A DNA stretch of 64,000 nt from Homarus americanus (Eukaryota; Arthropoda; Malacostraca; Decapoda; Nephropidae): assembly GCF_018991925.1 (NCBI RefSeq), contig NW_024737068.1, positions 3,869,910 to 3,933,909 on the forward strand, read 5' to 3'. Position 1 is the stretch's first letter. Each line of letters starts with the position of its first letter. The notes under the pieces were generated by a model. That model was not told where the DNA came from. It made no database searches and saw only the letters and a list, made by a program, of their open reading frames with translations. Positions 33,640 to 44,099 of this stretch are shown here, in pieces. A program made the translations under genes and the position numbers.

Positions 33640-34720
33640 GCTAATAACAGGTTTATAAAATTGCTGACTCTTTTGGGGTGTAAATATACCGCCAGTCTCC
33701 ACAACTTACTGTTTAGTTCGAATCTTTTCTTTATTTCCCTACACACTACTACTACTAGAAATCTCTGAACCACATCTTCGTCAGTGTTCATGCTTATCTT
33801 ATAATGCTCTAGCCTTTGGAAGGTGGCATGTAATTGCGATCCTGAATATATCTGATTGACTGGTACATATAGGGAATCATAGGTTGGATCAATACCATAC
33901 ATTTGGAGTTTGACACACTATGTAAATGGCAAAAGGATGCACTTGACATATGCTTTACGGATTAAATGCAAAGTTGGGGCTTTACTCTAAAAAATCGAGT
34001 TTATTGTGTTGAGTTGCGGCAATATGGAATTCAAAATTCAAGTAGCAGAGCACAAGTCTCTCCTCAATTACCCTGATGTGGAAATACAGTTTGAGGGGGT
34101 TGCCACTGTTGGAGTATTCTTGCAACAGCTTCATGGAGTGACAATCACCTCGTAGCATAGGCATGAAATATTTGTGGTTTGAGTTGACAAAACCCTGGAA
34201 TTCCAAAACTCACATTTCCCTTTGGCACTATGGGAAAGGTAAATGTACACATTTCTCAACACATATTCACGAGTACGTGGCCAGGACTTCGCTGCTTCGC
34301 TGGCACAGAGATGCATGCTTTGTGCAACACGTTTAAATATGGTAATGCCAAGCATTTGAACTTTCATTCTGCTAGTTACACAGTTATATTCGCCCGTAAT
34401 GTTTAATGCCCCATCTGCAGCAGACCCAATGAAGTTGTTCAATGGTATATCATGTGTAGTGAGGCACTGAAAGAGCATGTTATATATTTTCACCAGTCGA
34501 ACCCTGATTACCTTCAAATATGTTAATCAAATCCAGCATCGCGATTTTGTCATTATCTCTCCAGATCAAAATACTTCACTATCATTGCACGTGATTTACT
34601 TACTGAGCAGTCGGTACTTTCGTCAATAATTACACTAAATTTATTTGTAGTTTCCTAACCAAGTTTTGAGTTGTACATTTCCCTAAAGCTTTCACGACGA
34701 CCTTGCATCTGGTCCGTTTC
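33640..34720 (-). pseudogene. hAT-type transposase remnant
   Basis: On the minus strand a segment near 34640 reads VIIDESTDCSVSKSRAMIVK, the first catalytic Asp motif of hAT RNase H-like domains (in another frame from the next piece). The frame 34517-34131 gives FIGSAADGALNITGEYNCVT, SRMKVQMLGITIF and HLCASEAAKSW, the second Asp motif and the following helices of the ZBED/SCAND3-like hAT group. Further pieces reach 33633. Stops and frame changes separate them, and no terminal repeats were found. Confidence 0.65.
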
Positions 34721-36325
34721 GTTGCCGTTTAAGCGGCTGTCTTGGAATCGGGAACATTCGTTTATTGAGGTCGTCAAGGTGGTCACATAAGCTAAAAGAA
34801 ATATTAAATTTATTTGGCTATACTTGCGACTGAAGATTGTGAGATCACATGTTACTAAACGAGTAAGGTTTCTGCCACCATTACTTGGGACACATTGATC
34901 ATGACCACTTATTGAGCAGTGCCATTACATTTGGGCTAAAATACAAGAGGAAACAAACACTAAGTCACCTGAATGGCATCATGTTCTGCCAAAAAACGCT
35001 GCTAATAGGACAGTTGCCTTCGCCGCGGCGCTCAGTATGGCCCCGGCAGGGTGAAGACGTGTCAGGTTGATCAAAGGCACCGCCGCCAGGCTGACCACAA
35101 TGAGCAAACGTTCCACCCGGAGCAGAGGTGCTAGCTAGCTTTGAGGAGTTCTTCCTTACCTGTATGCTGTCTTGAGGTGCGGTGGCGTTTCAACGCTGAT
35201 GTCTCGGCACTTAAGTATTTATGGCAAACCTGACGATATGCCTTGGTCGGAGTTCCTGGCACTCAAGCTAGGCAACAGCAAAACGTCCTTCGCTAGCCAA
35301 TCTTCTTGGAAATGGGGATGAGGAGGCATAACCTGGAGATGTCAGGTGTTGAGAATATGTTAGACGTTGACTCTTACAAGCATTAAATAATATCCGTGCA
35401 CCCATGTGGCATGCATAGAATTTCACCAAATATAGCGGTATTGCAGAGAACCTCTAGTTGAACATCAGTTTACTTGCACATACATGTAATCCACATAAAG
35501 GATATTAGTTATGTTGATTGAGTGTGTAATAACGACAGTAAATACACCAATTACCAAGACAGACAGATGACTACATGAATCAGAGCCTCTTAATTCACAA
35601 GCAACACCAAAGATGTTAGTGAACAATAATCCTAAAAGAAGCTTGTACTATGAGATTCAATACACAGACAATTTAGTCGGGGTTCATTTGTTACAGTTTG
35701 ACATAACCGTGATCCAAGTTCGTAAATACAGGTGTGTATCAAGAAATATTAAGTAGATTTTCTTGAACGATACCAGTTTCCGTTTTCTGTATGAAACGGC
35801 ACGAAACTGGTGCATGGAACACTTATCCAAAGGAAATAAATAAACTAATTTATCATAACAAATACAATTAGACCAAATGTGAGACGATATTCGCCGATGA
35901 TATAAGGAGCCTTACATAGTGGTTGCCAGACGAAAACCTCAGAAGTACTAATCAGTGTACACGATGGTACCAGAATGACCATATCCGTTGACCTGTCAAC
36001 CTCATCGCCTTTTCTACTGCATCAGCAACGAATTAATATGTAACTAACCTTAAATATAATAAAGAAATCGTCGAATGATATCTGAATTTCATGTCCTCCT
36101 TTGGTATTGCATACTTGTACCCTTAAATTAGAAACATACATTACAGCAGCACTGGTCGGAACACTGCCATATGAGTGTGGACCACAGGTTGCGAGTATTC
36201 CCTTTCGTACAGGCAGAGCTGCCGCCCGCTACTGAGATTACGAAGGAAAGGAAAATTGATTCATTACCACCGGTTTTAAGGTAACAAATAACCAACTCGA
36301 CGAAGTACACAGTAAGCGTGATTAA
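34721..36325. other. No gene recognised
   Basis: About 1.6 kb of mostly AT-rich DNA, with a GC-richer patch at 35000-35180. I see no domain, repeat unit or RNA gene. It may be unique intergenic or intronic sequence. Confidence 0.4.
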
Positions 36326-36330
36326 ATTTA

Positions 36331-36515
36331 CTTGTAACACCGTAAACAACCGGCAGTGAAATGCCACTTGTAATACCGTAAACAACCAGCAGTGAAATGC
36401 TACTTGTAACACCGTAAGCAATCGGCAGTGACCTGCCACTTTAACACCATAAGCAACCAGCAGTGAAGTGCCACTTGTAACACCACGAGCAACCAACAGT
36501 GACCTGCTATCATCA
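36331..36515. repeat. 36 bp minisatellite, about 5 copies
   Basis: The unit is cttgtaacaccgtaaacaac plus cggcagtgaaatgcca, with substitutions between copies. A minus-strand frame of 130 codons crosses it because the unit is a multiple of three. Confidence 0.88.
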
Positions 36516-36585
36516 AACATAAATACATAAGAATGGAGAAAACTGCAGCGGGCCTATTGGCCCATTCTGGGCAGTCCCGTTTACG

Positions 36586-37209
36586 GTATACCGACTAAAC
36601 CCCAACGGACAAAACCTCAACGGACAAAACCCCAGTGGAAAACCCCAATGGACAAAACCCCAACCCACTATATGAAAACTGGACAAAACCCCAGTCTCAT
36701 ATATAAAATATAAAATAAAACACTTTTATGTTTGCAAACATTTTATTTTTCACACTCCACAATCCACAAAACCCTTCTACGTTTGTAGGGAATTGACACT
36801 TGCAATATACATTATGAAAATGGTGAACGGAAATAAAGTCACAGGAAAAAAAGGCACATGACTTGTACACAATGACAACACATTATATATATGATGGCAT
36901 TGCACGTAGGTTAGGTTAAGATAGGTTAGGTTAAGTTAGGTTAGGTTAGGTTTTTTCCGTGCCCTTTTTCTGTTGGCATATCATAAGCTGATCACTACTT
37001 TGATCTTTTGTTGTTGATGAGGTGTCATGACACTGAGGTGTTTCACAGTTCCCAAGTGTTGACAAATGACACCCTTTGATCTATGAAATAATGAAAAATT
37101 AAATATTATAATGAACTATTTTATACGTGACTGGGCTTTTGTTCACTGGGGTTTTGTTCACTGTGGTTTTGTCCGTTGGGGTTTTGGCCGTTGGGGTTTT
37201 GTCATGGGT
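36586..37209. mobile_element. Foldback-like element with 11 bp target duplication
   Basis: The insertion lies between two copies of tcccgtttacg (36575-36585 and 37210-37220). Its ends are inverted and made of short tandem units: 'accccaacggacaaa' blocks at 36595-36690 and the complementary 'gttttgtccgttggggt' blocks at 37138-37203. The interior is AT-rich with a cluster of TTAGG/TTAAG pentamers at about 36905-36951. No coding capacity. Long inverted repeats built of tandem units, plus a 9-11 bp duplication, fit foldback or Mutator-like elements. Confidence 0.8.
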
Positions 37210-37515
37210 TCCCGTTTACGCCCAACCCCTATTGCTCATGTATCCATCCAACCAATGTCTGAAGTTTCAAGCGTATTCAAGTTAATGATGATATTTGGTA
37301 ACTTGTTCCACTCGAACACTACTTTATTTCCAAACCAATGTTTCCCTCTTTCGCCCCTAAATCTAAATTTAACTAATCTAAAATCATTGTTACGAGTTCA
37401 CTCCTGATTGGATACTTTGAGTACCTTTGTTATGTCCCCTTTGTTAAGCCCTGACTTCCATTAATACACCTCTATCATATCGCCCCTCACTCTACGTCTC
37501 TCGAGGGAGTGGAAA

Positions 37516-38289
37516 TTAAGATGCTTTAACCTGTCTCTGTCTTGTCATTCTCCTCTGAATTCTTTCCAAGGGTTCCATATCCATTCTGTAATACGGTGAC
37601 CAGAACTGAACTGCGTAATCCAAGTGAGGTCTCACAAGCGCAAGATATAGTTTTAAGATGACCTCGCTAGTCTTGTAACTAACACTCCTTTGCATGAACC
37701 CAAGTACTTTATTAGCCTTGTTTCGAGCAAATACAGATTTTTTACTTGGCTCAAGAATCCTACTTGACATTACTCCTAAATCTTTCTCGCAATTGGATTT
37801 CTCAATAACATCGTTGTTCTTCTGATATCTGGTTTCCCTGTTTATATCTCCTATACTGAGTACTTTACATTTGTCCACATTGAATTTCATCTGCCATTTC
37901 TCAGACCATTTGAAAAATTTGTTTAGATCTTCCTGTAGGTTTGCGGAGTCCTCGTCAGATTTAATTACACGGCCTATTTTAGTGCCAAGAGCAAATTTAC
38001 TTATGCTGCTGTCTATGCCGAAATCTATGTCGTTTATGTTTATATTAAATAATAATGGTCCATGTGCTGAGCCTTGGGGAACTCCCCTAGTGGCGTTGTT
38101 CCCGTGGGATTTAGTGTTGTTAATTCTCACTCGCTGCTTCTTGTCCTGTAACCACGCCCTAATCCATTTTAGAATATCTTCTTTATTGCCATGAGCCTCG
38201 ACTTTTCTTAGTAGTCTTTCGTGGGGGACTCTATCGAAGGCCTTGCTAAAGTTGAGATATACCACATCATAATTGTGTCCCTCGTCCAC
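37516..38289 (-). pseudogene. LINE copy A reverse transcriptase
   Basis: 257 open codons: YDVVYLNFSKAFDRVPHERL (motif A; the usual Asp is Asn here), TRGVPQGSAHGPLLFNININ (motif B), then SKFALGTKIGR in place of the FADD box, so both catalytic aspartates of the box are lost. It continues with KWQMKFNVDKCKVLSIG and LYLALVRPHLDYAVQFWSP, the thumb and CR1-typical tail. The stretch is long and open although the enzyme must be dead, which suggests recent loss or sequence error. Upstream RT parts continue in other frames to about 38940. Confidence 0.88.
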
Positions 38290-39142
38290 TGATTCGAAAA
38301 CAGAAGAAAAGAATGTCAGTAGATTAGTTAGACATGAACGCCATGTTGGGAATCATTGATCAACTTGTGCTTCTCCAGGTGGTTTCGAATAGAGTTTGAA
38401 ATGATTGCTTTCAGTAATTTGCCTACAATTGATGTTAAACTGATTGTACAGTAGTTAAAGGATAATGATCTATCTCCCTTCTTGAAAATCGGTACTACAC
38501 CCGTTTTTTAGGATATGTTAAACAATTTTGCTCAGGGCATCCAAAGCTCTTCCTTACATTCCTTTAATACTCTATCTCATCAGGACCTGGTGGCTTATTA
38601 GGCTTTAGTTTGTCTATTTGCTTACTCACATTGTTACTAGTCACTGCTATCTCGCTTAATTTATTTTCTTCATATCTCTGTATAGAGTCGGTGCCTTGGG
38701 TATAATGTTTAAATTTTCGGTGGTGAAAACTGTAGAAAAATATTTATTCAGATTATTGCTCATTTCTCCGTAGTTATCAGTTAGCTCGCCGGTATCTGAC
38801 TGTATTGGTCCAATCTTTTCTCGTGTTTTAGTTTGATACATTTGATAGAATCCCTTGGGGTTTGACCTCACCTCCCTTGCTACCTTCAGTTCATTATTCC
38901 TCTTAGCTTTTCTTATCTCGGTCTTAACCCTACAAGCCAATACCTTTTAATAATCTAGGAGATAGACTTCACCACGATTTATTCTCCTACCTATAGCCTT
39001 CATTTGTCCAATAATATTCTTTAAATAATTATTTATCCATTTAGGGTCATCGTTGATTGATCTGAGTTTTCGGTATGATATGCTCTGCCTTTGTGCATTA
39101 AGTAACTCACTCATTATCTAAATTGTTGTGGAACTCGTTAAC

Positions 39143-39979
39143 CTAAGGTCTCGTGATCAGGTCATCCTCATCCACCAGGTCTCCAGGTAAGGTGAGGTCG
39201 CCCTCTGTAGGTACATTGTATGAGGTCACCTCATGTGAGGTCATGTAATTCACCAGCAAGTGTGATGCCCCTTCTCTCAGCTGCCTCTTCAAACTATCAA
39301 AGTTTGCCCTTCTGAAATCTGGGACTTTAGTGGAATTTTCCTTGCAGCTGCCCTGAAAACCTAACTGGAATCTAATTTCTTTGTGATCTGTGTTGGCAAG
39401 CTCATTCCCTACCTCGACATTACTAATGAGGTTTTCTCTGTTTGACAGAACTAGATCGAGTATATTATTATCCCGGGTGGGTTGGGTTATATGTTGTCTT
39501 AGGAAACAGTCCTGGATTGTTTCAAGAAAATCCTCTGATTCTGAGTTACCCGTAAGGTCATTCCAATCTATTTGGCTAAAGTTAAAGTCGCCTACTATAC
39601 AGACTTTGCTATTTATGGAAGCCCTGCTCATTTCATCCCAAATAAGTCAGTCATTAACTCTATCAAGATTAGGATGTCTTTATTTTACTCCTGTGATTAA
39701 TTTTTCCCTACCATCGATTAATTCTTTCCAAATTGTTTCTGTATTCAGCTCAGTTTTTATTTCCTTATTTATTTCACACTTCAAATTATCCCTGACATAG
39801 ATTGCTACCCCGCCTCCTTTCCTAATCTGCCTATCTGTATGGAATAATTTGTAACCTGCAATTTGGTATTCGACAGGTAACTCACGTGAGTCTAGGTTTA
39901 TCCATGTTTCGGTGAATGCTATTATATAAATTTTTTCGGTACATACCAACGCCCTGATTTCATCCATTTTGTTTCTCAT
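39143..39979 (-). pseudogene. LINE copy A endonuclease domain
   Basis: The N-terminal half (39979-39680) includes IIAFTETWINLDSRELPVEY (catalytic Glu in TETW). The C-terminal half (39631-39143) includes KVCIVGDFNFSQIDWNDLTG (catalytic GDFN), LVLSNRENLISNVEV and TDHKEIRFQL (catalytic DH). One frameshift lies between the halves near 39660. Residues needed for nicking are present. Confidence 0.85.
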
Positions 39980-40174
39980 ACTTCTACTGTTTGCATAGTA
40001 GGTATTTAAGTTAGTCGTGCTCTGAGTCCTCTCTTTGTCGCGTTTAGGTTTTAACTACCTGCCTAATTTAGTTTTGTATCATTCTTAGCACTATTTCCCT
40101 GTAACCTTTCACTTTGCTTATCCACCCCCACTGCAGTCTCCTCCACCCCTGTGCTCATATTTTCTCCTAGCAGT

Positions 40175-40987
40175 TTAAAGACTTTGACATATTTTGAACT
40201 GCCCTATCGAGAGAGCCAGCCAGGGTTGCCACCCCATCCCTAGACAGATGCAACCCATCCCTAGCATAAAGGTCCCTTCTGCCGTTGAAGTTGTCCCAGT
40301 TTTCAATGAATGGGACTGATATTGACTTGCATTATCTGTCAAAGCGGCCCTTGACACCAACCGCCCTTGACAACCATTCATTACCAGCTCTCCTTCTTGG
40401 GAGGACACCACATATAATAGGGATCCCTCCCTTCCTCCTAATACGTTCAAGAGCTGTCTTGAACTTATCAAGAAGCTCCTCTCTCCTACACCGGCCAATA
40501 TCATTGCCTCGTGCACTGAGGCAGACAATGGGTTTGTTCCCATTACCAGACAAAATATTGTCCATCCTGTCAACTATATCCCCCCACCCCAGCTCCTGGC
40601 AAACACACCCTCATCCTATTTTTATTTTTACCACAAAAAGCTCTGTCCAGGTACTGTACCTGGGAATCGCCAACAATTTAGGTTTCGTACCTTCCTTGTC
40701 AGCCTTGTTCCAGACTATGCTAAAGTCCAATTCGCTATCAAAGGACTGTAAGAGTTGGCACACTTAGCTGTTGTTGTTGTATCCTTTGTGTGTTTTTTCA
40801 CCACCAGTTTGGTCGTCCCTCTCCTCACAACTTTCCATTCGTTTGAGTTTCCGTCAGACACGGTCTTTCCTTGTCTCGTTTCTTCCTTCATCCTCGCTCT
40901 CAGTCCCTTTAATTTCAAGATTTCTTTGGCCCTCACTAACTTGGCCCTCTGAAAGGCACAGCCCTGTTCACAAGTAGCACTAGCCAT
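40175..40987 (-). pseudogene. LINE copy A ORF1 with SGNH/GDS-type esterase domain
   Basis: The N-terminus starts at ATG 40987 (MASATCEQGC) with a Lys/Arg-rich helical stretch. A frame change follows near 40715. The second part shows SGNH hydrolase blocks: VGDSQVQYLDRAF at 40671-40635 (block I GDS with the nucleophile Ser), SARGNDIGRC near 40500 (block III G-x-N-D) and RDGLHLSRDG near 40260-40230 (block V D-x-x-H). CR1 and related LINEs are known to carry an esterase in ORF1. It is broken by a stop and two frame changes. Confidence 0.75.
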
Positions 40988-41044
40988 TACTGACAATTAA
41001 TCTCCGGGAGCTAAGCCGCCGAGACCTTTCCTCTAGTGAGGTTA

Positions 41045-41515
41045 GAACACATAAAAACATAAGAAAATAAAAAGTCTGCAATAGGCCGGTTGGCCTGTGC
41101 ATGGCAACTCCTGTCGAGATTTACTACCACTCTCTATCATCCATGAATCTATCTAGCCTCCCTTTAAAACTTTCCAGTGTTCCAACACTTATTACACAGT
41201 TGGTAAGCTTGTTCCACTCGTCCACCACCCTATATGTGAACCAGTTCTTTCCTATCTCCCTCCTAAACCTAAACTTATCCAACTTAAATCCGTTGCTACG
41301 AGTCCTATCCTGCTCGGATATTATAAGAACTTTTTCTATATCGCCTTTATTGATTCCTTTCACCCACTTAAATACTTCTTTCATATCTCCCCTCACTCTT
41401 CGTCTTTCTAGGGAATGCAAGTTCAGTTTCTTTAACCTATCTTGATATGGAAGGTTTCTAAGTCCCGGAATCATTTTCGTCATTCTTCGCTGCACCGACT
41501 ACAGTGAATTGATAT
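41045..41515 (-). mobile_element. CR1-like LINE, 5'-truncated (copy D)
   Basis: Only the RT C-terminal tail and the 3' UTR remain. Minus-strand frame 41495-41124 begins QRRMTKMIPGLRNLPYQDRL and contains SNGFKLDKFRFRREIGKNWF. The 3' end carries 'cttatgtttttatg' words at about 41050. It closely matches the 3' part of copy C (42330-42780). 5' truncation is usual for LINE insertions. Confidence 0.85.
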
Positions 41516-41534
41516 CCATTCCATAATACAACTA

Positions 41535-41895
41535 GAGTAAAGTAGTAATTCCCTTACAGATGGTGTTATGAGGGGCCTCACATGGAGTAGTAATTCCCTC
41601 ACAGTTGATGTTATGAGGGGCCTGATGTGGTGTAGTAATTCCCTCACAGATGGTGTTATGAAGGGCCTCACATGGTGTAGTAATTCTCTCACAGATGGTG
41701 TAAAGGGGCCTGATGCAGTGCAGTAATTCCCTCACAGGTGGTGTTATGAGGGGCCTCATATGGTGGAGTAATTCCCTCACAGATTTATGAGGGGCTTGAC
41801 ATGATGTAGTAATTCCCTCACAGATGGTGTTATGAGGGGCCTGATGTGGTGTAGTAATTCCCTCACAGATGGTGTTATGAGGAACCTCACATGAT
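41535..41895. repeat. 45 bp minisatellite, about 8 copies
   Basis: The unit combines gtagtaattccctcacagat, ggtgttatgaggggcctcac and atgg, with two alternating variants ('cctcacatg' and 'cctgatgtg'). Two copies are shortened. The 124-codon minus-strand frame through it reflects the period, which is a multiple of three. Confidence 0.9.
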
Positions 41896-42329
41896 GCTGT
41901 AGACACTCATTCACTATGTGGTGTCGTAGCATCGTGGGGACACCACGTGGTCTGGTGTCACAGGACCCTCACTCACTTAAGGTGTGGTCCCAGGTCTCCC
42001 TATCGTGGACGGATTAACACATAGCTGGTGTTGTTGAGTCTCACGGACGCATGCGCAGCGAGAAGGGTGTGAGGTAGTCGTGACGTATTTACAAACGACC
42101 CAACCACCCCAAGCACCTCTAGTCCTCTACCCAGCTCCACCACTCTGTGTGACATGGCAGCGATGCTATGGTGACATTTTCCTCCACCGCTCTGTGTGCT
42201 GCCCGTCGTGGTGTCTAGGGGCGTAATGGAGTACTCAGGACCCGTCGCCCTTTCCTACCAGGAAGCGGATCTAGTGCTAAGCGACGAAAATATACCACCC
42301 GGGGAAGTTTGGCCCTCTCCTGCTTTGAA
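41896..42329. other. Unassigned spacer
   Basis: Sequence of mixed composition with repeated 'gtggtgt' words near the minisatellite and no recognised domain. It ends at the 3' terminus of LINE copy C. Confidence 0.4.
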
Positions 42330-44090
42330 CATAAAAACATAAGAATATAAGGAGTGTGCAATAGGCCGGATTTCCTGTGCATGGCAGCTCTATCATCCAT
42401 GAATCTATTTAGCCTTTTTTTTAACCTTTCCAGCGTTCCAGTACTTACTACAAAAATGATAAGCTTGTTCCACTCGTTCCCCACCTTATTTGTGAACAAG
42501 TTCCTTCCTATCTCCCTCCTAAACCTAAACTTATCCAATTTAATTCCATTGCTACGAGTCCCGTCCTGCTCGGATATTATAAGAACTTCATCTATATCTC
42601 CTTTAATGATTCCTTTCACCCACTTAAATACTTCTATCCTATCTACCCCTTACTCTTTGTCTTTATAGGGATTGCAGGTTTAGTTTCTTTAACCTATCTT
42701 GATATGGAAGGTTTCTAAGTCCCGGAATCATTTTCGTCATTCTTCGCGGCACAGACTCCAGTGAATTAATATCCATTCTATAATAAGAGCACCAGAAGTA
42801 AACAGCATAATCGTGTTGTGGCCTGACTAATGCAAGATATAGTTGCAATAAGACCTCTGCACTCTTATTACTTACACTTCTAGATATAAAACCTAATACT
42901 CTGTTTGCCTTATTTCGAACATTAACGCACTGTTTTCTAGGCCGTAGGTCCGGGCTTACAAGTACCCCTAAGTCTCTTTCACAAGTCGACTTCTCTAAGT
43001 TGACAGTATTTGTTCTTCCAATATTAAGTACGTTGCACTTGCTGGTATTGAATGTCATTTGCCATATCTGACCACTCCTGTGGTTTATTTAAATACTCCT
43101 GTAGTGCATTTGCATCCTGCCCTGAATTAATCTGCCGCCCTATTTTTGTGTCATCCGCAAACTTGCTTATGTTACTGCTGATCCCAGTATCAAGATCGTT
43201 TATGTAGATTATAAACAAGAGTGGGCCCAGCACTGACCCCTAGGGAACCCCACTGGTTACACAGCCCCACTCAGATTTAACACCATCTATGCTGACCCTC
43301 TGTGTTCTATCGGTGATCCATGATTTTATCCAATTTAAAACTTTCCCCTCGATACCATGAGCCTTAACTTTTCTCAGAAGCCTCTGATGCGGTACTCTCT
43401 CAAACGCTTTGCTAAAGTCTAAGTAAATTACATCGTAATTTTCGTCATTATCTACGACCTCGAAGACTTTCCTAAAAAAAGTCAGCAGATTTGTGAAACA
43501 AGATTTTCCTTTTGTAAACCCATGTTGAGTCAAACTAATTAGCCGGTAATTTGACGCTGATGCACTGTCTCCCTTTTTTAATATGGGTACTACATTTGCC
43601 TGTTTCCACAAGTCTTGCACAACTCCTGTGTCTAATGATTTTGTAAATAAATTTACGAGGGATCCGCTAACATGTTCCTTACACTCAAAACTCAAAGCAA
43701 AATTTCATCCGGCTCTGGGGATTTTGTCTTCTATTCTGATAGTGATATTCTTTAATTTCTCTTCTTCATTTCCCCTAAATATCAGTTCTATCTCTAGAAT
43801 TTACTCGTGAATTTCTTGTGTGAAAACAGATAAGTAGCTGTTTAATGCTTTGCTTATTTTTCACTATCATAGATCACTTCCCATCTCTCTGACTTTAAAG
43901 GCCTCACTATTTCCTTGACCTTTGTCCTATATACCTGGAAAAGTCTCTTGGGATTCGCCTGGGATTCTCTTGCTATCCTGAATTCTTAGTCCCTCTTTGC
44001 CTACCATACATTTTTCTTAACAGTCCTAGATAGTTCAATATAGCTGTTTCTGAGCTGCTCCTCCCCTCAATATAATATCTTATAAATTAA
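42330..44090 (-). mobile_element. CR1-like LINE, 5'-truncated (copy C)
   Basis: Minus-strand pieces: 43695-43240 (LTQHGFTKGKSCFTNLLTF, YDVIYLDFSKAFERVPHQRL, CVTSGVP then a stop), 43233-43024 (LGPLLFIIYINDLD and SKFADDTKIGR with an intact FADD box), 43058-42663 (tail with LYLALVRPQHDYAVYFWC) and 42619-42330 (3' end). It is a different subfamily from copy A, with roughly two-thirds of RT residues in common. Upstream it fades out near 44090, before any endonuclease. Confidence 0.88.
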
Positions 44091-44099
44091 TACCTTCGT

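Larger units (their letters stand above)
36520..41010 (-). mobile_element. CR1-like LINE, nearly full length (copy A)
   Basis: Read on the minus strand it has ORF1 with an esterase domain (40987-40175), an APE-type endonuclease (39979-39143), reverse transcriptase (38289-37516 and flanks), a 3' UTR and a 3' terminus of 'cttatgtatttatg' words at about 36520-36540. Frameshifts and stops break every domain. A foldback element with target duplication splits its 3' UTR (36586-37209). The 5' end lies near 41010, next to another copy of the family. Confidence 0.88.

Noticed and set aside
36128..36520. 130-codon minus-strand frame with hydrophobic repeats
   Set aside because: It crosses the 36 bp minisatellite and owes its openness and pattern to it.
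41532..41906. 124-codon minus-strand frame with repeated HNTICEGITT words
   Set aside because: It is a translation of the 45 bp minisatellite.
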